DNA from: Peribacillus simplex
GTDB taxonomy: Bacteria > Bacillota > Bacilli > Bacillales > DSM-1321
Reading direction: 5' to 3'
Length of the DNA stretch: 64,000 bases
NCBI RefSeq assembly: GCF_001542915.1
Contig: NZ_LNNH01000046.1
Coordinates: 30,768-94,767, forward strand
Shown piece after piece: positions 35,160 to 45,047 of this stretch. The notes below the pieces were generated by a model, which saw nothing but the letters and a program-made list of their open reading frames with translations, made no database searches and was not told where the DNA came from. The position numbers and the translations under genes were made by a program. The first letter of the stretch is position 1, and each line of letters starts with the position of its first letter.

Positions 35160-38100
35160 ATGTCGTTCAAGATTCAAGTTAAAAAAATGCTCGCCCCTAT
35201 GCTTGCTGTAAGTTTGATTACGGCTCCATTTGCCGTGCCGGGGGAGACATCGGCCAAAGAGGCATCCAAAAAGCCGGCGGCCAAACCATTCGTCATATCG
35301 GCTCCTGCCGTTAGTTACGCAAAAGGGACCAAGGCGACTGTAACCGTCACCCCGAAAAAAGGCAACAAAGGAAATGAAAGCGTTGTCTTCCAGCTGATGC
35401 ATGGGACGAAGGTCGTTTCACAGTCAGCCATTGAGACGGATATTAAATCGGCCCAAAAATTCTCTGCATACTTCAACTCGTACCAATCGGGTGATTGGGT
35501 CAAGGTATCGGTGGTTTCCAAGTATAACGGCAATACGAGCAACTTCGGAAACAGTCTGGCAACCTCCGTTTCAGATGCACCATTCGAATTGAGGATCATG
35601 GAAACGACCGATATACACACGAACCTGATGGGCTATGATTATTACAAAGATGCCGCATCGGAATCGGTCGGCTTTGCCCGCACGGCGACCTTGATCAAGC
35701 AAGCACGAAAAGAAGTGAAGAATAGTGTGTTGGTGGATAATGGCGACCTTATTCAAGGCACGCCGCTAGGTACGTATAAAGCGAAGATAGCACCACTGAA
35801 AAAGGGCGAGGTCCACCCTGTCTATAAAGCGATGAACCTGCTTGATTATGATATGGCCACATTCGGCAATCACGAATTCAATTATGGTTTATCTTATTTG
35901 GACGAAGCCATCAACGATGCAAACTTCCCTTATGTCAATGCGAATATCTATAAAAAAGATAAAGACAAAGATCCGAAAAATGATAAAAATAAATATACGC
36001 CTTATAAAATCGTCACCAAGAAGGTAAAGGATATCAATGGGAATGAAAAAGCGGTAAAGATAGGCTATATCGGATTCGCTCCGCCGCAAATCATGGATTG
36101 GGATAAAGCGAATCTTGAAGGCAAGGTCATTACGAAAGAAATCATCGCGACTGCGAACAAGTATATTCCTGAAATGAAGAAAAAGGGTGCGGATGTGATC
36201 GTGGCGCTTACACACTCCGGATTCAATGGCGACACCAAGAATACCGAGGATGTCATCTATTCATTAAGCAAGGTTTCCGGTATCGATGCAATCACGTTCT
36301 CCCATACACATAAAGTCTTTCCGGCACAAGATGAAGCGTCGTTAGACAGTCTATTTAAGGATGGCCAAGGCAAGGTCCTCAAAGGTGTCGATAATAAAAA
36401 AGGGACCATAAATGGGGTGCCGGCCGTTCAAGCGGGATATGGCGGCAGTAATCTGGGCATCATCGACCTGGATATCCAGAATATCAAAGGAAAATGGAAA
36501 GTCGTTCATTCGGATTCATCAACACGCGCGATCAACGACAAAGTGACAGGGAAAAAAGCGGCTGAAGATCCGGCTGTCGTCAAAGCGGTCAAAAAGGATC
36601 ACGAAGGTACGATCAAGTATGTCAATACACCGATTGGAACGACTACAGCACCGATCCATAGCTACTTCGCCCTTGTACAGGATGATCCTTCCGTACAAGT
36701 CGTGACAAGCGCCCAGAAATGGTATGTAGAGAAATACATCAAAAACAACCGTCCAGAATACAAAGACCTTCCGATCCTTTCTGTAGGGGCTCCTTTTAAA
36801 GCGGGACGCAATGGAGTCGAGGAATTCACGGATATCAAACAAGGCGGTCTGACCATTCGCAGCGCCGGTGATTTATATTTATATGACAATACGTTAAAGG
36901 CTATCAAAATCAAAGGTTCCGTCGTTAAGGAATGGCTTGAGATGTCGGCAGGGAAATATAATACGATCGATCCTGCCAAAACTGAGGAGCAGGAATTGCT
37001 CAATGGAAAGTTTGCCGTCTATAATTTTGACGTCATCGACGGAGTAACCTATCAAATCGATGTCACCAAGGCTCCGCGCTATGATGAAAAAGGAACGAAG
37101 GTGTCGGATTCAAGCAGGATTGCCGAGTTGAAATATAACGGTGAACCAATCGATCCGAACCAGGATTTCATCGTCGTGACGAATAACTACCGCGCTTCAG
37201 GCGGGGGTAACTTCCCAGGAGTGAAGGGAAGCGAGTATGTAGTCGATTCTGCGGACGAAAATCGCCAAATCTTGATGGATTACATCACGCAAGAGGGTGA
37301 AATCAATCCAACCGCTGATAATAACTGGTCGATTGCCCCGATTTCCGGCAAGGTGAATGTGACTTTCCCATCATCGCCAAAGGGTGCGGAATATTTAAAT
37401 GAAAACAGCCCGATCTCTTATACAGGGAAAAAGGACGATAAAGGCTTCGGCATTTACAAATTCAATCTAGGAAAAGAAAATGTCAAAGTGCAATTGCTCG
37501 GTATTAATGATTTTCACGGCCAACTCGATACGACCTCCGATTTTGGCGGCATCAAGCAAGGGCGTGCGGATTATTTGGCAGCGCACCTGAAGCAGCGTAA
37601 AACGGAAAACCCTGCGAATACTCTTTTACTATCGGCAGGCGATGCAGTCGGGGCAAGTTCCCCGGTATCTTCTTTGGTCCAGGATAAACCGACGCTTCAA
37701 TTTTTGAATGATATGAAATTCGATGTCGGCACCGTCGGGAATCATGAGTTCGATAAAGGGGTGGAAACCTTGATGGCCCAGATCAATGGCGGCAAGTCAC
37801 CTACCTCCGATGTCGTGTTTGATAAATTGAATTTTCCATATGTGGTTGCCAATGTTGTATATAAGGATACAAAAAAGCCCATTTTGGATCCTTATGTCAT
37901 AAAAAAGGTCGGCGGAATTGATATTGGCTTCATCGGAGTGGTCACGAATGCGACACCTCAGAAAGTCAGCCCCGATGGCATTAAGAATGTGGAATTCATC
38001 GAACAGGCACCTGCCGTGAATAAGGCGGTTGCTGAATTGAAGGAAAAAGGCGTCAAATCGATCGTCATCATCTCGCATGACCCAGGCACTGAAAAAGACG

Positions 38101-38975
38101 GAGTCATCACAGGTGAAGTGGCTGAACTAGCTAAAGCCGTTGATGATGAAGTCGATGTGATCTTAGCCGGTGATAACCATGCCAAGGTCAACAACTATGT
38201 CGATAATAAATTGATTGTCCAAGCTTATTCCTATGGGACGGCTTTCGAAGATGTCGATTTGGAAATCGATCCAGCGACAAAGGATATTGTCAAAAAGTCC
38301 GCTGAAATCGTGACCGTCACACAAGATGGCATCACGGCTGATGCAGGGACGACAAAATTCATCAATGATTATTTGGATATGTTCCCAGAGCTGAAAGCAC
38401 CGCTTGGGACAACGGAAGAGAAGATCTTAAGAACCAATGCCTACAAAGAGGAAACGGCACTTGGAAATTTAATCGCCGATTCAATGAAGGCCGATTTGAA
38501 TTCCGATTTCGCTTTCATGAATCCAGGCGGAATTCGTGCGGACATTCCGAAGGGTGAAGTCACTTTTTCTGATTTAGCGAAAATCCAGCCGTTCGGCAAT
38601 GTCTTGGTTAAGCTTGAGCTTACAGGAGCGGAAGTGAAAACGTTGCTTCAACAGCAATGGATCGTGGAAGGAGCTCCGAAAACGCTGCAAATTTCAGGAT
38701 TGAGCTATACAGCTGACTTCAGTAAGCCGGTCACGGAGCGTGTCACATTATTGAAGAAGGCGGACGGCACCCCGATCAAGGATGACGAAACCTACACAGT
38801 GACCGTCAATGACTTCATGGCAAGCGGCGGCGATAACTATACCGTCCTGAAAGGAAAAGAACGTGTATTTGGACACGCTGATCTAGAAGCCTTCGTTAAC
38901 TATGTGAAAGAAACGTTCAAAGGCGGAAAAATCAAAGCGGAGATCGAGCACAGAATTACGAATATCAATAAGTAA
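35160..38975 (+). CDS. yfkN: YfkN-like secreted dual nucleotidase (metallophosphoesterase x2)
   Basis: 1271-residue secreted protein. Signal peptide MSFKIQVKKMLAPMLAVSLI... with cleavage near AFAVPGETSA-KEA. After an Ig-like ~100-residue region comes a first metallophosphoesterase (RIMETTDIHTNLMG, DNGDLIQG, FGNHEFNYG, THSGF, THTHKVFP) with its 5'-nucleotidase C-terminal domain, corresponding to 2',3'-cyclic-nucleotide phosphodiesterase/3'-nucleotidase. A second set starts near residue 780 (LLGINDFHGQLD, GNHEFDKG, DNHAKV) plus another 5_nucleotid_C, corresponding to 5'-nucleotidase. Unlike many relatives no LPXTG or membrane anchor is seen: it ends ITNINK, so it is probably released. Scavenges phosphate and nucleosides. 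Confidence 0.9.
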   Translation: MSFKIQVKKMLAPMLAVSLITAPFAVPGETSAKEASKKPAAKPFVISAPAVSYAKGTKATVTVTPKKGNKGNESVVFQLMHGTKVVSQSAIETDIKSAQKFSAYFNSYQSGDWVKVSVVSKYNGNTSNFGNSLATSVSDAPFELRIMETTDIHTNLMGYDYYKDAASESVGFARTATLIKQARKEVKNSVLVDNGDLIQGTPLGTYKAKIAPLKKGEVHPVYKAMNLLDYDMATFGNHEFNYGLSYLDEAINDANFPYVNANIYKKDKDKDPKNDKNKYTPYKIVTKKVKDINGNEKAVKIGYIGFAPPQIMDWDKANLEGKVITKEIIATANKYIPEMKKKGADVIVALTHSGFNGDTKNTEDVIYSLSKVSGIDAITFSHTHKVFPAQDEASLDSLFKDGQGKVLKGVDNKKGTINGVPAVQAGYGGSNLGIIDLDIQNIKGKWKVVHSDSSTRAINDKVTGKKAAEDPAVVKAVKKDHEGTIKYVNTPIGTTTAPIHSYFALVQDDPSVQVVTSAQKWYVEKYIKNNRPEYKDLPILSVGAPFKAGRNGVEEFTDIKQGGLTIRSAGDLYLYDNTLKAIKIKGSVVKEWLEMSAGKYNTIDPAKTEEQELLNGKFAVYNFDVIDGVTYQIDVTKAPRYDEKGTKVSDSSRIAELKYNGEPIDPNQDFIVVTNNYRASGGGNFPGVKGSEYVVDSADENRQILMDYITQEGEINPTADNNWSIAPISGKVNVTFPSSPKGAEYLNENSPISYTGKKDDKGFGIYKFNLGKENVKVQLLGINDFHGQLDTTSDFGGIKQGRADYLAAHLKQRKTENPANTLLLSAGDAVGASSPVSSLVQDKPTLQFLNDMKFDVGTVGNHEFDKGVETLMAQINGGKSPTSDVVFDKLNFPYVVANVVYKDTKKPILDPYVIKKVGGIDIGFIGVVTNATPQKVSPDGIKNVEFIEQAPAVNKAVAELKEKGVKSIVIISHDPGTEKDGVITGEVAELAKAVDDEVDVILAGDNHAKVNNYVDNKLIVQAYSYGTAFEDVDLEIDPATKDIVKKSAEIVTVTQDGITADAGTTKFINDYLDMFPELKAPLGTTEEKILRTNAYKEETALGNLIADSMKADLNSDFAFMNPGGIRADIPKGEVTFSDLAKIQPFGNVLVKLELTGAEVKTLLQQQWIVEGAPKTLQISGLSYTADFSKPVTERVTLLKKADGTPIKDDETYTVTVNDFMASGGDNYTVLKGKERVFGHADLEAFVNYVKETFKGGKIKAEIEHRITNINK

Positions 38976-39137
38976 TGAAGAAAGGGGGAGCGTTCCGGCA
39001 TACGTTGGACGCCCTCTTTTTTTGTGTTGGGAAAGCTCGAAGGCGCCGTTTTTTGGTTCAGGCAAAAACAGCTCTGCAAGCAGTGTAACTTTTTTCCATC
39101 ATTCTCGTCGGTACTAGTAAGAAAAGGAGGAATGACG

Positions 39138-40004
39138 ATGAACCGGAAAAAAATGATGCTTATATTCAGCTTGTTCCTTTTGCTTGCGGCATGCAGCAAC
39201 AATGAAGGTGATAATTCAGTGTCCGAATCGGGAGATGATAAGGCGAGTAGTAAAATGGATGCTTCCTTTTCCGGCGATAAGGAGCCGAAAGAAGAAGTGG
39301 CGAAACAAGAAGATATCACGGCCGAAAGGAAGGTCATCCATCAAGCTCAGCTTGAATGGAAGGTAAAGGACCTGGAAAAGGTACAGCAGAGGATAGAGGA
39401 GATGGCGGAGGAATACGGAGGCTATGTCGTCGAGTCCAATGTGTACCGGGAAAATGAAGAAAAGATGGAGGGAACGATAACGGTACGAGTGCCGGAAGCC
39501 CGTTTTCAGGATTTTCTTGCCGTTAGCGAAGGGGAAGCTTCGAAAGTAATCGGAAGAAATGTGACCGGCCAGGATGTAACGGAGCAATATGTGGATCTAA
39601 AAGCCAGACTGAAGTCAAAGAAGACTGTCGAGGAACGGCTGCTCGCTTTCATGCAGGAAGCCGAAAAGACGGAAGATCTGCTGAAAATATCCACTGATCT
39701 TGCCGCGGTTCAAGAAGAAATGGAGCAGCTGACCGGGCAAATGAAGTATTTGGAAAACCAAACGTCCTATTCAACGGTCACGATTACGCTCGCACAGGAT
39801 GGCATCATTGTCCCGGGCATTGATAAAGCGGAATTGAATACTTGGGAGCGAACGAAGAAACAGCTTGCAACGAGTGCGAATCTTTTGCTTAAAGCCGGTT
39901 CAGGAATCATCGTATTTATCATCGGAAACTTGCCGATCCTCGTTATTTTAGGGATGGCGGGTCTGTTGGTCCACTGGGTGATGAGAAGAAGAAGGGAAAA
40001 ATAA
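39138..40004 (+). CDS. DUF4349 lipoprotein
   Basis: 288-residue lipoprotein with lipobox LLLAACSNN (Cys near 19). A DUF4349 domain follows: ITAERKVIHQAQLEWKVKDLEKVQQRIEEMAEEYGGYVVES, then a long coiled coil (VEERLLAFMQEAEKTEDLLK...AAVQEEMEQLTGQMKYLENQTSYSTV) and one C-terminal membrane helix (SGIIVFIIGNLPILVILGMAGLLVHW). Function unknown. The start at 39138 has GAAAAGGAGG seven bases upstream; the longer ORF start at 39024 lacks an SD and would hide the lipobox. Confidence 0.87.
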   Translation: MNRKKMMLIFSLFLLLAACSNNEGDNSVSESGDDKASSKMDASFSGDKEPKEEVAKQEDITAERKVIHQAQLEWKVKDLEKVQQRIEEMAEEYGGYVVESNVYRENEEKMEGTITVRVPEARFQDFLAVSEGEASKVIGRNVTGQDVTEQYVDLKARLKSKKTVEERLLAFMQEAEKTEDLLKISTDLAAVQEEMEQLTGQMKYLENQTSYSTVTITLAQDGIIVPGIDKAELNTWERTKKQLATSANLLLKAGSGIIVFIIGNLPILVILGMAGLLVHWVMRRRREK

Positions 40005-40015
40005 GCGTAAAAAAA

Positions 40016-40050
40016 AGAGAGTGCCCAAACTTGATAGGGCACTCTCCCTT
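40016..40050. terminator. Bidirectional terminator, DUF4349 / permease
   Basis: GAGAGTGCCC / GGGCACTCTC with a 10-base loop and A/T tracts on both sides. Confidence 0.85.
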
Positions 40051-40053
40051 TCT

Positions 40054-41421
40054 TTATCTTTTTCGTTTATGCAAGCCTGTCACATAATACAAGACTACCA
40101 GCAGTATGATCCAAATCGGACCGACGATCAGGGCGATTCTTGTATCTGCCGAAAAGCCGAGTATAACCATTACGAATACCAAGAAAGCAAGGGTTAAATA
40201 AGAAGTGAATGGGAAAAGGGGCATCTTATAGGATAAGCCTTGTTTTCCCCCAGGACTCATTTTCCGCCTTGAGATGATTTGCGTGATAAGTATGGTTCCC
40301 CATGTCCAAAGTGCACCGAATGTAGCGACACTTGTAACGTAACTGAAAACCTTATCCGCTTCCATGTAATTCAGGTAGACACCGAAAAGAAGCACGACAG
40401 CCGAAACGATAATGGCCACGCCAGGAACGCCCGATTTTGTCGTACGCTCGAAGCTTTTAGGTGATTCACCTTGCTGCGCCAGGTTGAACAACATTCTCCC
40501 GGTACTGAAGATACCGCTGTTACAGGATGATAGGGCCGCAGTCAGAACGACGAACTGAATGATTCCTGCTGCACCCGGTATGCCGATTTTGTCGAACATC
40601 ATCACGAATGGACTGTCTTTACCATTCATTTGATCCCACGGAGTGATCGATAGAATGACCGTAAGAGCTAGGACGTAAAAAAGTAAAATACGATAAAAGA
40701 CCGTATCGATGGCTCTTTTTAAAGATTTTTCAGGATTTTTGACTTCACCGGCGGTTACACCGAGCATTTCAATTCCCAAGTACGCGAACATGACCATTTG
40801 GAAAGAGAGCATGACACCGGAAATGCCATTAGGGAAAAATCCTCCGTGTTCCACAAGATTGCCGAATCCAACCGCGATTCCGCCGTTCCCCAATCCGAAG
40901 ATGATCATTCCAAAGCCAAGAACGATCATAAGGATGATCGTAACGATTTTAACGAGGGCGAACCAAAACTCCAATTCACCGTATGCCTTTACAGCAAGAA
41001 AGTTGATGGTCGTCATGATGGCTAGAGCGGCTAAAGCCCATGCCCACTGCGGGGTTCCAGGGAACCAGAATTGCATGTAAATCCCGACCGCCGTAATTTC
41101 AGCCATACAGGTGGCTATCCAAACGAACCAATAGTTCCAACCGGTGATATAGCCGGCAAGAGGTCCGACAAATTCGCTCGCATAGCGGCTAAAAGAGCCT
41201 GCGACCGGATTTTTTATCGCCATTTCTCCCAGTGCCCGCATGATAAGATAGATCATGAGGCCGCCAATGGCATAGGAAATGATTATGGCAGGACCGGCCA
41301 ATTTAATTGCTGATGCCGAGCCTAGAAATAGACCGACACCAATGGCTGCACCAAGAGACATTAATGCGATATGTCTTTCTTCCAATCCTCTGTGCAATTG
41401 AGATTCTTTGGAGTTTTGCAT
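40054..41421 (-). CDS. AAT-family amino acid permease
   Basis: 455-residue proton-coupled amino acid permease, 12 helices. The first helix carries GAAIGVGLFLGSASAIKLAGP, typical of the AAT family (proline/GABA/aromatic permeases), and EVKNPEKSLKRAI follows helix 6-7. Substrate cannot be called. The upstream region has a near-perfect cre site at 41567-41580, suggesting carbon catabolite control. No terminator-proximal partner genes. Confidence 0.88.
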   Translation of the reverse strand: MQNSKESQLHRGLEERHIALMSLGAAIGVGLFLGSASAIKLAGPAIIISYAIGGLMIYLIMRALGEMAIKNPVAGSFSRYASEFVGPLAGYITGWNYWFVWIATCMAEITAVGIYMQFWFPGTPQWAWALAALAIMTTINFLAVKAYGELEFWFALVKIVTIILMIVLGFGMIIFGLGNGGIAVGFGNLVEHGGFFPNGISGVMLSFQMVMFAYLGIEMLGVTAGEVKNPEKSLKRAIDTVFYRILLFYVLALTVILSITPWDQMNGKDSPFVMMFDKIGIPGAAGIIQFVVLTAALSSCNSGIFSTGRMLFNLAQQGESPKSFERTTKSGVPGVAIIVSAVVLLFGVYLNYMEADKVFSYVTSVATFGALWTWGTILITQIISRRKMSPGGKQGLSYKMPLFPFTSYLTLAFLVFVMVILGFSADTRIALIVGPIWIILLVVLYYVTGLHKRKR

Positions 41422-41566
41422 AGTTTTCCCCTTTTCTATGTTGGAGTTTCATCTTCCTATCTAGCATTTTATCACTAGTAGAGCCGCTTACGTATTATTT
41501 ATTGATTTTTCACATAATATTACAACTAAATAATATATTTTAATAGATAGATTGTAAAGAAAAAAA

Positions 41567-41580
41567 TGAAAACGCTTACC
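41567..41580. promoter_or_regulatory. cre-like site (CcpA) upstream of the permease
   Basis: TGAAAACGCTTACC matches the TGWAANCGNTNWCA consensus at 13 of 14 positions. It lies about 146 bases before the permease start; between it and the start the DNA is AT-rich promoter sequence. Confidence 0.55.
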
Positions 41581-41695
41581 ATTTAAGCAATCTAGTTTAT
41601 TATTCGTCATGTAAATTTATTAATATCCAATTATATTGTTATTTAAACAAAGTTAAATTATGTGATTTTTCTAAAAATTTAGACTTCTTAAGTGG

Positions 41696-41731
41696 AAAGG
41701 GCTGTCCCATTTTCAAGGAACAGCCCTTTAA
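41696..41731 (-). terminator. Probable terminator of the endonuclease gene
   Basis: AAAGGGCTGT / ACAGCCCTTT inverted repeat right after the stop on the minus strand; the T tract is short (CCTTTCCACTT). Confidence 0.55.
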
Positions 41732-41736
41732 CATGA

Positions 41737-42891
41737 TTATTGCCAGATGGCGGAGGCCCATTCCGGATGATCGATGAATGGGTTTCGATTATGCTGATAT
41801 TTATTATAAATGACCTCATTTCTGTTCCGCTCGAAGGCATCCACTGGATCCTGTGCATTCCATTGCAGCAGGACGGACAATTTCCCATGATAGGGGGCAG
41901 TGCCATTGTTCACTTGATTATTCAGCTCCAAATCTATTTCCCCGCCATCCCCCTCATAACGGACCGCCATATAAAATAGCATTCTGGCAACGTCGCCCTT
42001 GACGCTATCGCGCGGCTCCCATGAATCCGAGTCATAATAGTTCCCTTTCGCTTCCGAGTGTTCGGAACCGCCATTATCGAAATCAAGGTTGTTTCTGGTA
42101 CTGTTGACCGAAACATCAGCTGGGCGAAGATGATGTAAATCGGTGCCTGGTCCTAAAGTGGTCCCGAAGTTTCCATGTGATTTTGCCCAAACATGCTCAC
42201 GATTCCAATCATTGACGCCAGATCCATTCACCGTCTTTCCTTGAGAACGGCCTGTATATAGAAGAATGACATTATTGGGGTTATTCGGATCCTCATCGGT
42301 TTCCCGTAAAGCGCCCCATACATTATCGTACGATATTTCATCATGGTCATCGATGATTTCATGAAGTGCACTCTTTAGCGCAGAACCTGTTTTTCCAATC
42401 GCAGTGTCATAGTATGAGCCCGCCCCTGGTGTCCCTGGAACTGAAGCGTCACTTGATTGTATCGCAGTTACATTCTTTATGCCTGGATGGCTGAAATATG
42501 CACCAAGCACACCGGTAATCGTTACTTTTTTCCCTTTTAAAGCAGGGTTCGATTTTAATCCGAATTCAGGGCGAAAAGAGGCGGGAACCTGAATATAGGC
42601 CATGTTGGTCATGTTTGTTTCCGTAGGGCTGTCAGCTAATGCCAAGGCATAATCGTTTGGATAGCCGCTCGTTATGACTACATTGGCAGAAGTTGGCTGA
42701 CCCACCACATACCCAGAGACCGTCTTGATTGCGCCGTCTTGATTGGAAATGGCCTGGGCGACGGAATAAGGAGAGGACAAAGAGCCAGCTCCAGCCGCTG
42801 CGGATGATGAGGCGCCGGTAAGAACGGGAATAAAGAAAGCAAGCACGAATAAAAGGGAAAGGATAAATCTTGGTTCATGTTTTCTGAACAT
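41737..42891 (-). CDS. Secreted endonuclease I family nuclease with OB-like domain
   Basis: Extracellular nuclease similar in its C-terminal half to B. subtilis Bsn (YurI) and E. coli EndA: WNREHVWAKSHGNFG with the catalytic His and LHHLRPADVSVNSTRNNLDF (metal-binding Asn region), then MLFYMAVRYEG. The N-terminal part (about residues 45-145) is an OB-like DUF6359-type domain (VSGYVVGQPT, KVTITGVLGAYF). Signal peptide FILSLLFVLAFFIPVLTGASSS. 384 residues, longer than Bsn because of the OB-like domain. Likely takes up or degrades extracellular nucleic acid. Confidence 0.85.
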   Translation of the reverse strand: MFRKHEPRFILSLLFVLAFFIPVLTGASSSAAAGAGSLSSPYSVAQAISNQDGAIKTVSGYVVGQPTSANVVITSGYPNDYALALADSPTETNMTNMAYIQVPASFRPEFGLKSNPALKGKKVTITGVLGAYFSHPGIKNVTAIQSSDASVPGTPGAGSYYDTAIGKTGSALKSALHEIIDDHDEISYDNVWGALRETDEDPNNPNNVILLYTGRSQGKTVNGSGVNDWNREHVWAKSHGNFGTTLGPGTDLHHLRPADVSVNSTRNNLDFDNGGSEHSEAKGNYYDSDSWEPRDSVKGDVARMLFYMAVRYEGDGGEIDLELNNQVNNGTAPYHGKLSVLLQWNAQDPVDAFERNRNEVIYNKYQHNRNPFIDHPEWASAIWQ

Positions 42892-43082
42892 GTTATTCCT
42901 CCATAAATCGATTCATGTTCATTTCCAGGGGAAATGGCATGTATATGTAAGATTATGGGTGGAACCCGTTTTTTCCTTCTGGTTTGTCAAAAATGAGAGA
43001 ATACAGCTAGTGATGGCTGGCGGAATATAGGGGAATAGCCCGGGAAATATCGAAGCTTGTTAAGGAAGGTGATCGGATGCGA

Positions 43083-43118
43083 AAAAAACCGCCAGCAGCC
43101 TACTGACGGTTTTTTTTA
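43083..43118 (-). terminator. Terminator of yvlD-like gene
   Basis: AAAACCGCCAG pairs with CTGACGGTTTT (one mismatch) with A/T tracts on both sides; it overlaps the last codons of the gene. Confidence 0.7.
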
Positions 43119-43447
43119 TTCTTTTTTATGAGCAGGCTTTGAATGAAACTCAATAACAACGATCCGATTAAAGCTCCCCAAAAGGAATATATGTCAAAGC
43201 CACTGACTACGTAGGAAGTGATTTGGAATGTGAAGGCATTGATAATGAACGAAAACAATCCGAACGTCAGGATGGTGATCGGCAATGTAATCAGCTGTAA
43301 TATGGGTCTGACCAGCAAGTTCATGATGGATAATATGAAAACCGCCAGCAGGGCTGTACCGTAAGATTTGATCGTGATGGAGTCGAGAAGCCAGTCAATA
43401 ACGAGCAATACTAACCCGTTGATAAGAAAACGCATGATTATATTCAT
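43100..43447 (-). CDS. yvlD: YvlD-like four-helix membrane protein (phage holin 4 family)
   Basis: 115-residue membrane protein with four hydrophobic helices and a basic C-terminus (LLIKKNKKNRQ). LLVRPILQLITLPITILTFGLFSFIINA is the hallmark of the YvlD/mycobacterial 4TM holin family. In B. subtilis yvlD belongs to a cell-envelope stress operon (yvlABCD); here it stands alone. Not a phage lysis gene by context. Confidence 0.85.
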   Translation of the reverse strand: MNIIMRFLINGLVLLVIDWLLDSITIKSYGTALLAVFILSIMNLLVRPILQLITLPITILTFGLFSFIINAFTFQITSYVVSGFDIYSFWGALIGSLLLSFIQSLLIKKNKKNRQ

Positions 43448-43569
43448 GAAAAACTCCTCCTGAAGTCACTCTACTACAAGCCATTATACTAAAATTTCAT
43501 GAAATCAGTTATATGTTTGCAGAATTGTCACAAAAAAAGAGAATCATGGTGCCGATTCCTTTGCCAAAA

Positions 43570-43598
43570 GCAAAAGACCCCATGATAGGAGTCTCCGT
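43570..43598 (-). terminator. Terminator of tetR-like gene
   Basis: AGACTCC / GGGGTCT hairpin on the minus strand followed by TTTTG. Bases 43448-43570 hold the yvlD promoter and nothing else visible. Confidence 0.5.
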
Positions 43599-43677
43599 TT
43601 GCCGGCAAAAGGGGGATTAATCCTCTTTCGCTTCACCATTATCAAGCCAAGCTCACACGATACAGCTTCACTTCTCC

Positions 43678-44568
43678 TTAGCTATTGGCAACGATCTTTT
43701 CGAATGTACTCAATTCCTCCGTATCCTTAAGCTTTGGGTTGGTACTTAAAGACAGCAGGGCGCTTTCAATGAGAAAGATGCGCGGATCGGTGTTTTGTAG
43801 AAACTCCTCTTGGACAAAGTGGATTAATTTCAGGTTTTTTACACGTTCTGCTTCATCATCCTGACAAAGCTTGAAGATCATTTTTTTTAAGGCATTAGCA
43901 GAGTTCAGGAGTGCTGTATGAAAATCCTGCTGTGTATGGAACATTTCAGGCAGCCATTGCTTGATGACATCCGGTTCCAAAAGCTGTGCGTTGGCTCGGC
44001 TCACATCTTCGATAATGGTTGAAATCCTATCGACACAATATCGGATGATTTCTGTAGGGTTGAAATCAGGCTCCTTAGCCATCGCGTTAAAATGGATCGT
44101 TTGGTGCATCATCCCTGAATAAAGGATGGCACAGTCCAGTATATATGGTTTTTTTTCGGCACCGAAAATTTCGAGAAACCGACTTGAGAGCCAATGTATA
44201 TTTTGGAATTTAACATGTGTAATGAAGTTTTTCAGATCGGTGTCATTTGAAATCATGATCTCTTCATATAAAGTAAATAGTTTACTACTCTTATTGGAGT
44301 GGATTTGCAATTCGGATTGCTTAATGAATATTTCAATATCTGCAAGATTTTGTCCAATAAGCAGTTCATTTCGCTCCTTTTCGAATTTTTCCTGGGCGGA
44401 AACGAAGACTGCCTTAAGCAATTCACTTTTAGAAGAAAAATAGTTATAAAATGTTCCTTTTGAAATGCGGCTATAATCTAAAATATCCTGAATGGATGTT
44501 GCTTGATACCCCTTTTCAATAAATAATTCGTGTGCATATTTAACTACAAGTTGTTTCCGCTCATTCAT
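43678..44568 (-). CDS. TetR/AcrR family regulator
   Basis: 296 residues, about 100 more than a typical TetR. The DNA-binding domain is intact at residues ~1-48 (FIEKGYQATSIQDILDYSRISKGTFYNYFSSKSELLKAV). The long C-terminal part is helical and contains an extra ~90 residues beyond the usual ligand domain (LLEPDVIKQWLPEMF onwards). No transporter or enzyme gene adjoins it; the divergent space leads to katA 480 bases away. Confidence 0.9.
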   Translation of the reverse strand: MNERKQLVVKYAHELFIEKGYQATSIQDILDYSRISKGTFYNYFSSKSELLKAVFVSAQEKFEKERNELLIGQNLADIEIFIKQSELQIHSNKSSKLFTLYEEIMISNDTDLKNFITHVKFQNIHWLSSRFLEIFGAEKKPYILDCAILYSGMMHQTIHFNAMAKEPDFNPTEIIRYCVDRISTIIEDVSRANAQLLEPDVIKQWLPEMFHTQQDFHTALLNSANALKKMIFKLCQDDEAERVKNLKLIHFVQEEFLQNTDPRIFLIESALLSLSTNPKLKDTEELSTFEKIVANS

Positions 44569-45047
44569 CTATATCACCCTTAGTCTTATTGGCTGGACAT
44601 TTTAACGTAATAGTATCTCATTTTCCGAGCGAACACAAACCGGTATATTCCCGATATCCCTAGTAGATTAAGGGGTGAGGCTGCTTTATCACATATAAAA
44701 GAGTGGATTGCCTAGTGAAAATGGCTGCGGTCCAATCATAAAACGAAAGGGGCTTCAGGACAGCCCCGTGGTTGGCCATCCTGTTTCTCGATTACTATGC
44801 CATTGGAAGGAGAATGGATAAAATCGATTTTCATGGAGGAATATCGCAGATAAGGGGCGTATACCATTATTAGGAATTCATTAGTGGCATTGGATTGAAA
44901 ACCCTTGGAATGGAATGTTCAGGTACATGATCATCAATCTATTAATGAATTGATTATTATATTAAAATTATTATAAATAAGTATTGATTTTTTCTTGATA
45001 AGCTTTATCATTATATACATAAATAATAATGAAAAGGTGGTTCAATT
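44569..45047. other. Intergenic region tetR / katA
   Basis: 480 bases. Near 44749-44769 GGGGCT/AGCCCC form a small hairpin without a T run. The right end carries the katA control region. I see no supported gene; a 19-codon ORF near 44815 has its SD touching the start and is not called. Confidence 0.45.
44962..44976. promoter_or_regulatory. PerR box upstream of katA
   Basis: TTAAAATTATTATAA matches the PerR consensus TTATAATNATTATAA at all but one position, 72 bases before the katA start. A second palindrome TGATAA-GCT-TTATCA lies at 44996-45010, nearer the start, and could be an additional Fur-family operator. Peroxide derepression of katA by PerR is known in B. subtilis. Confidence 0.7.

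Noticed and set aside
43100-43447. Phage lysis holin
   Set aside because: The product is of the YvlD/holin-4 family but no phage genes are near it.
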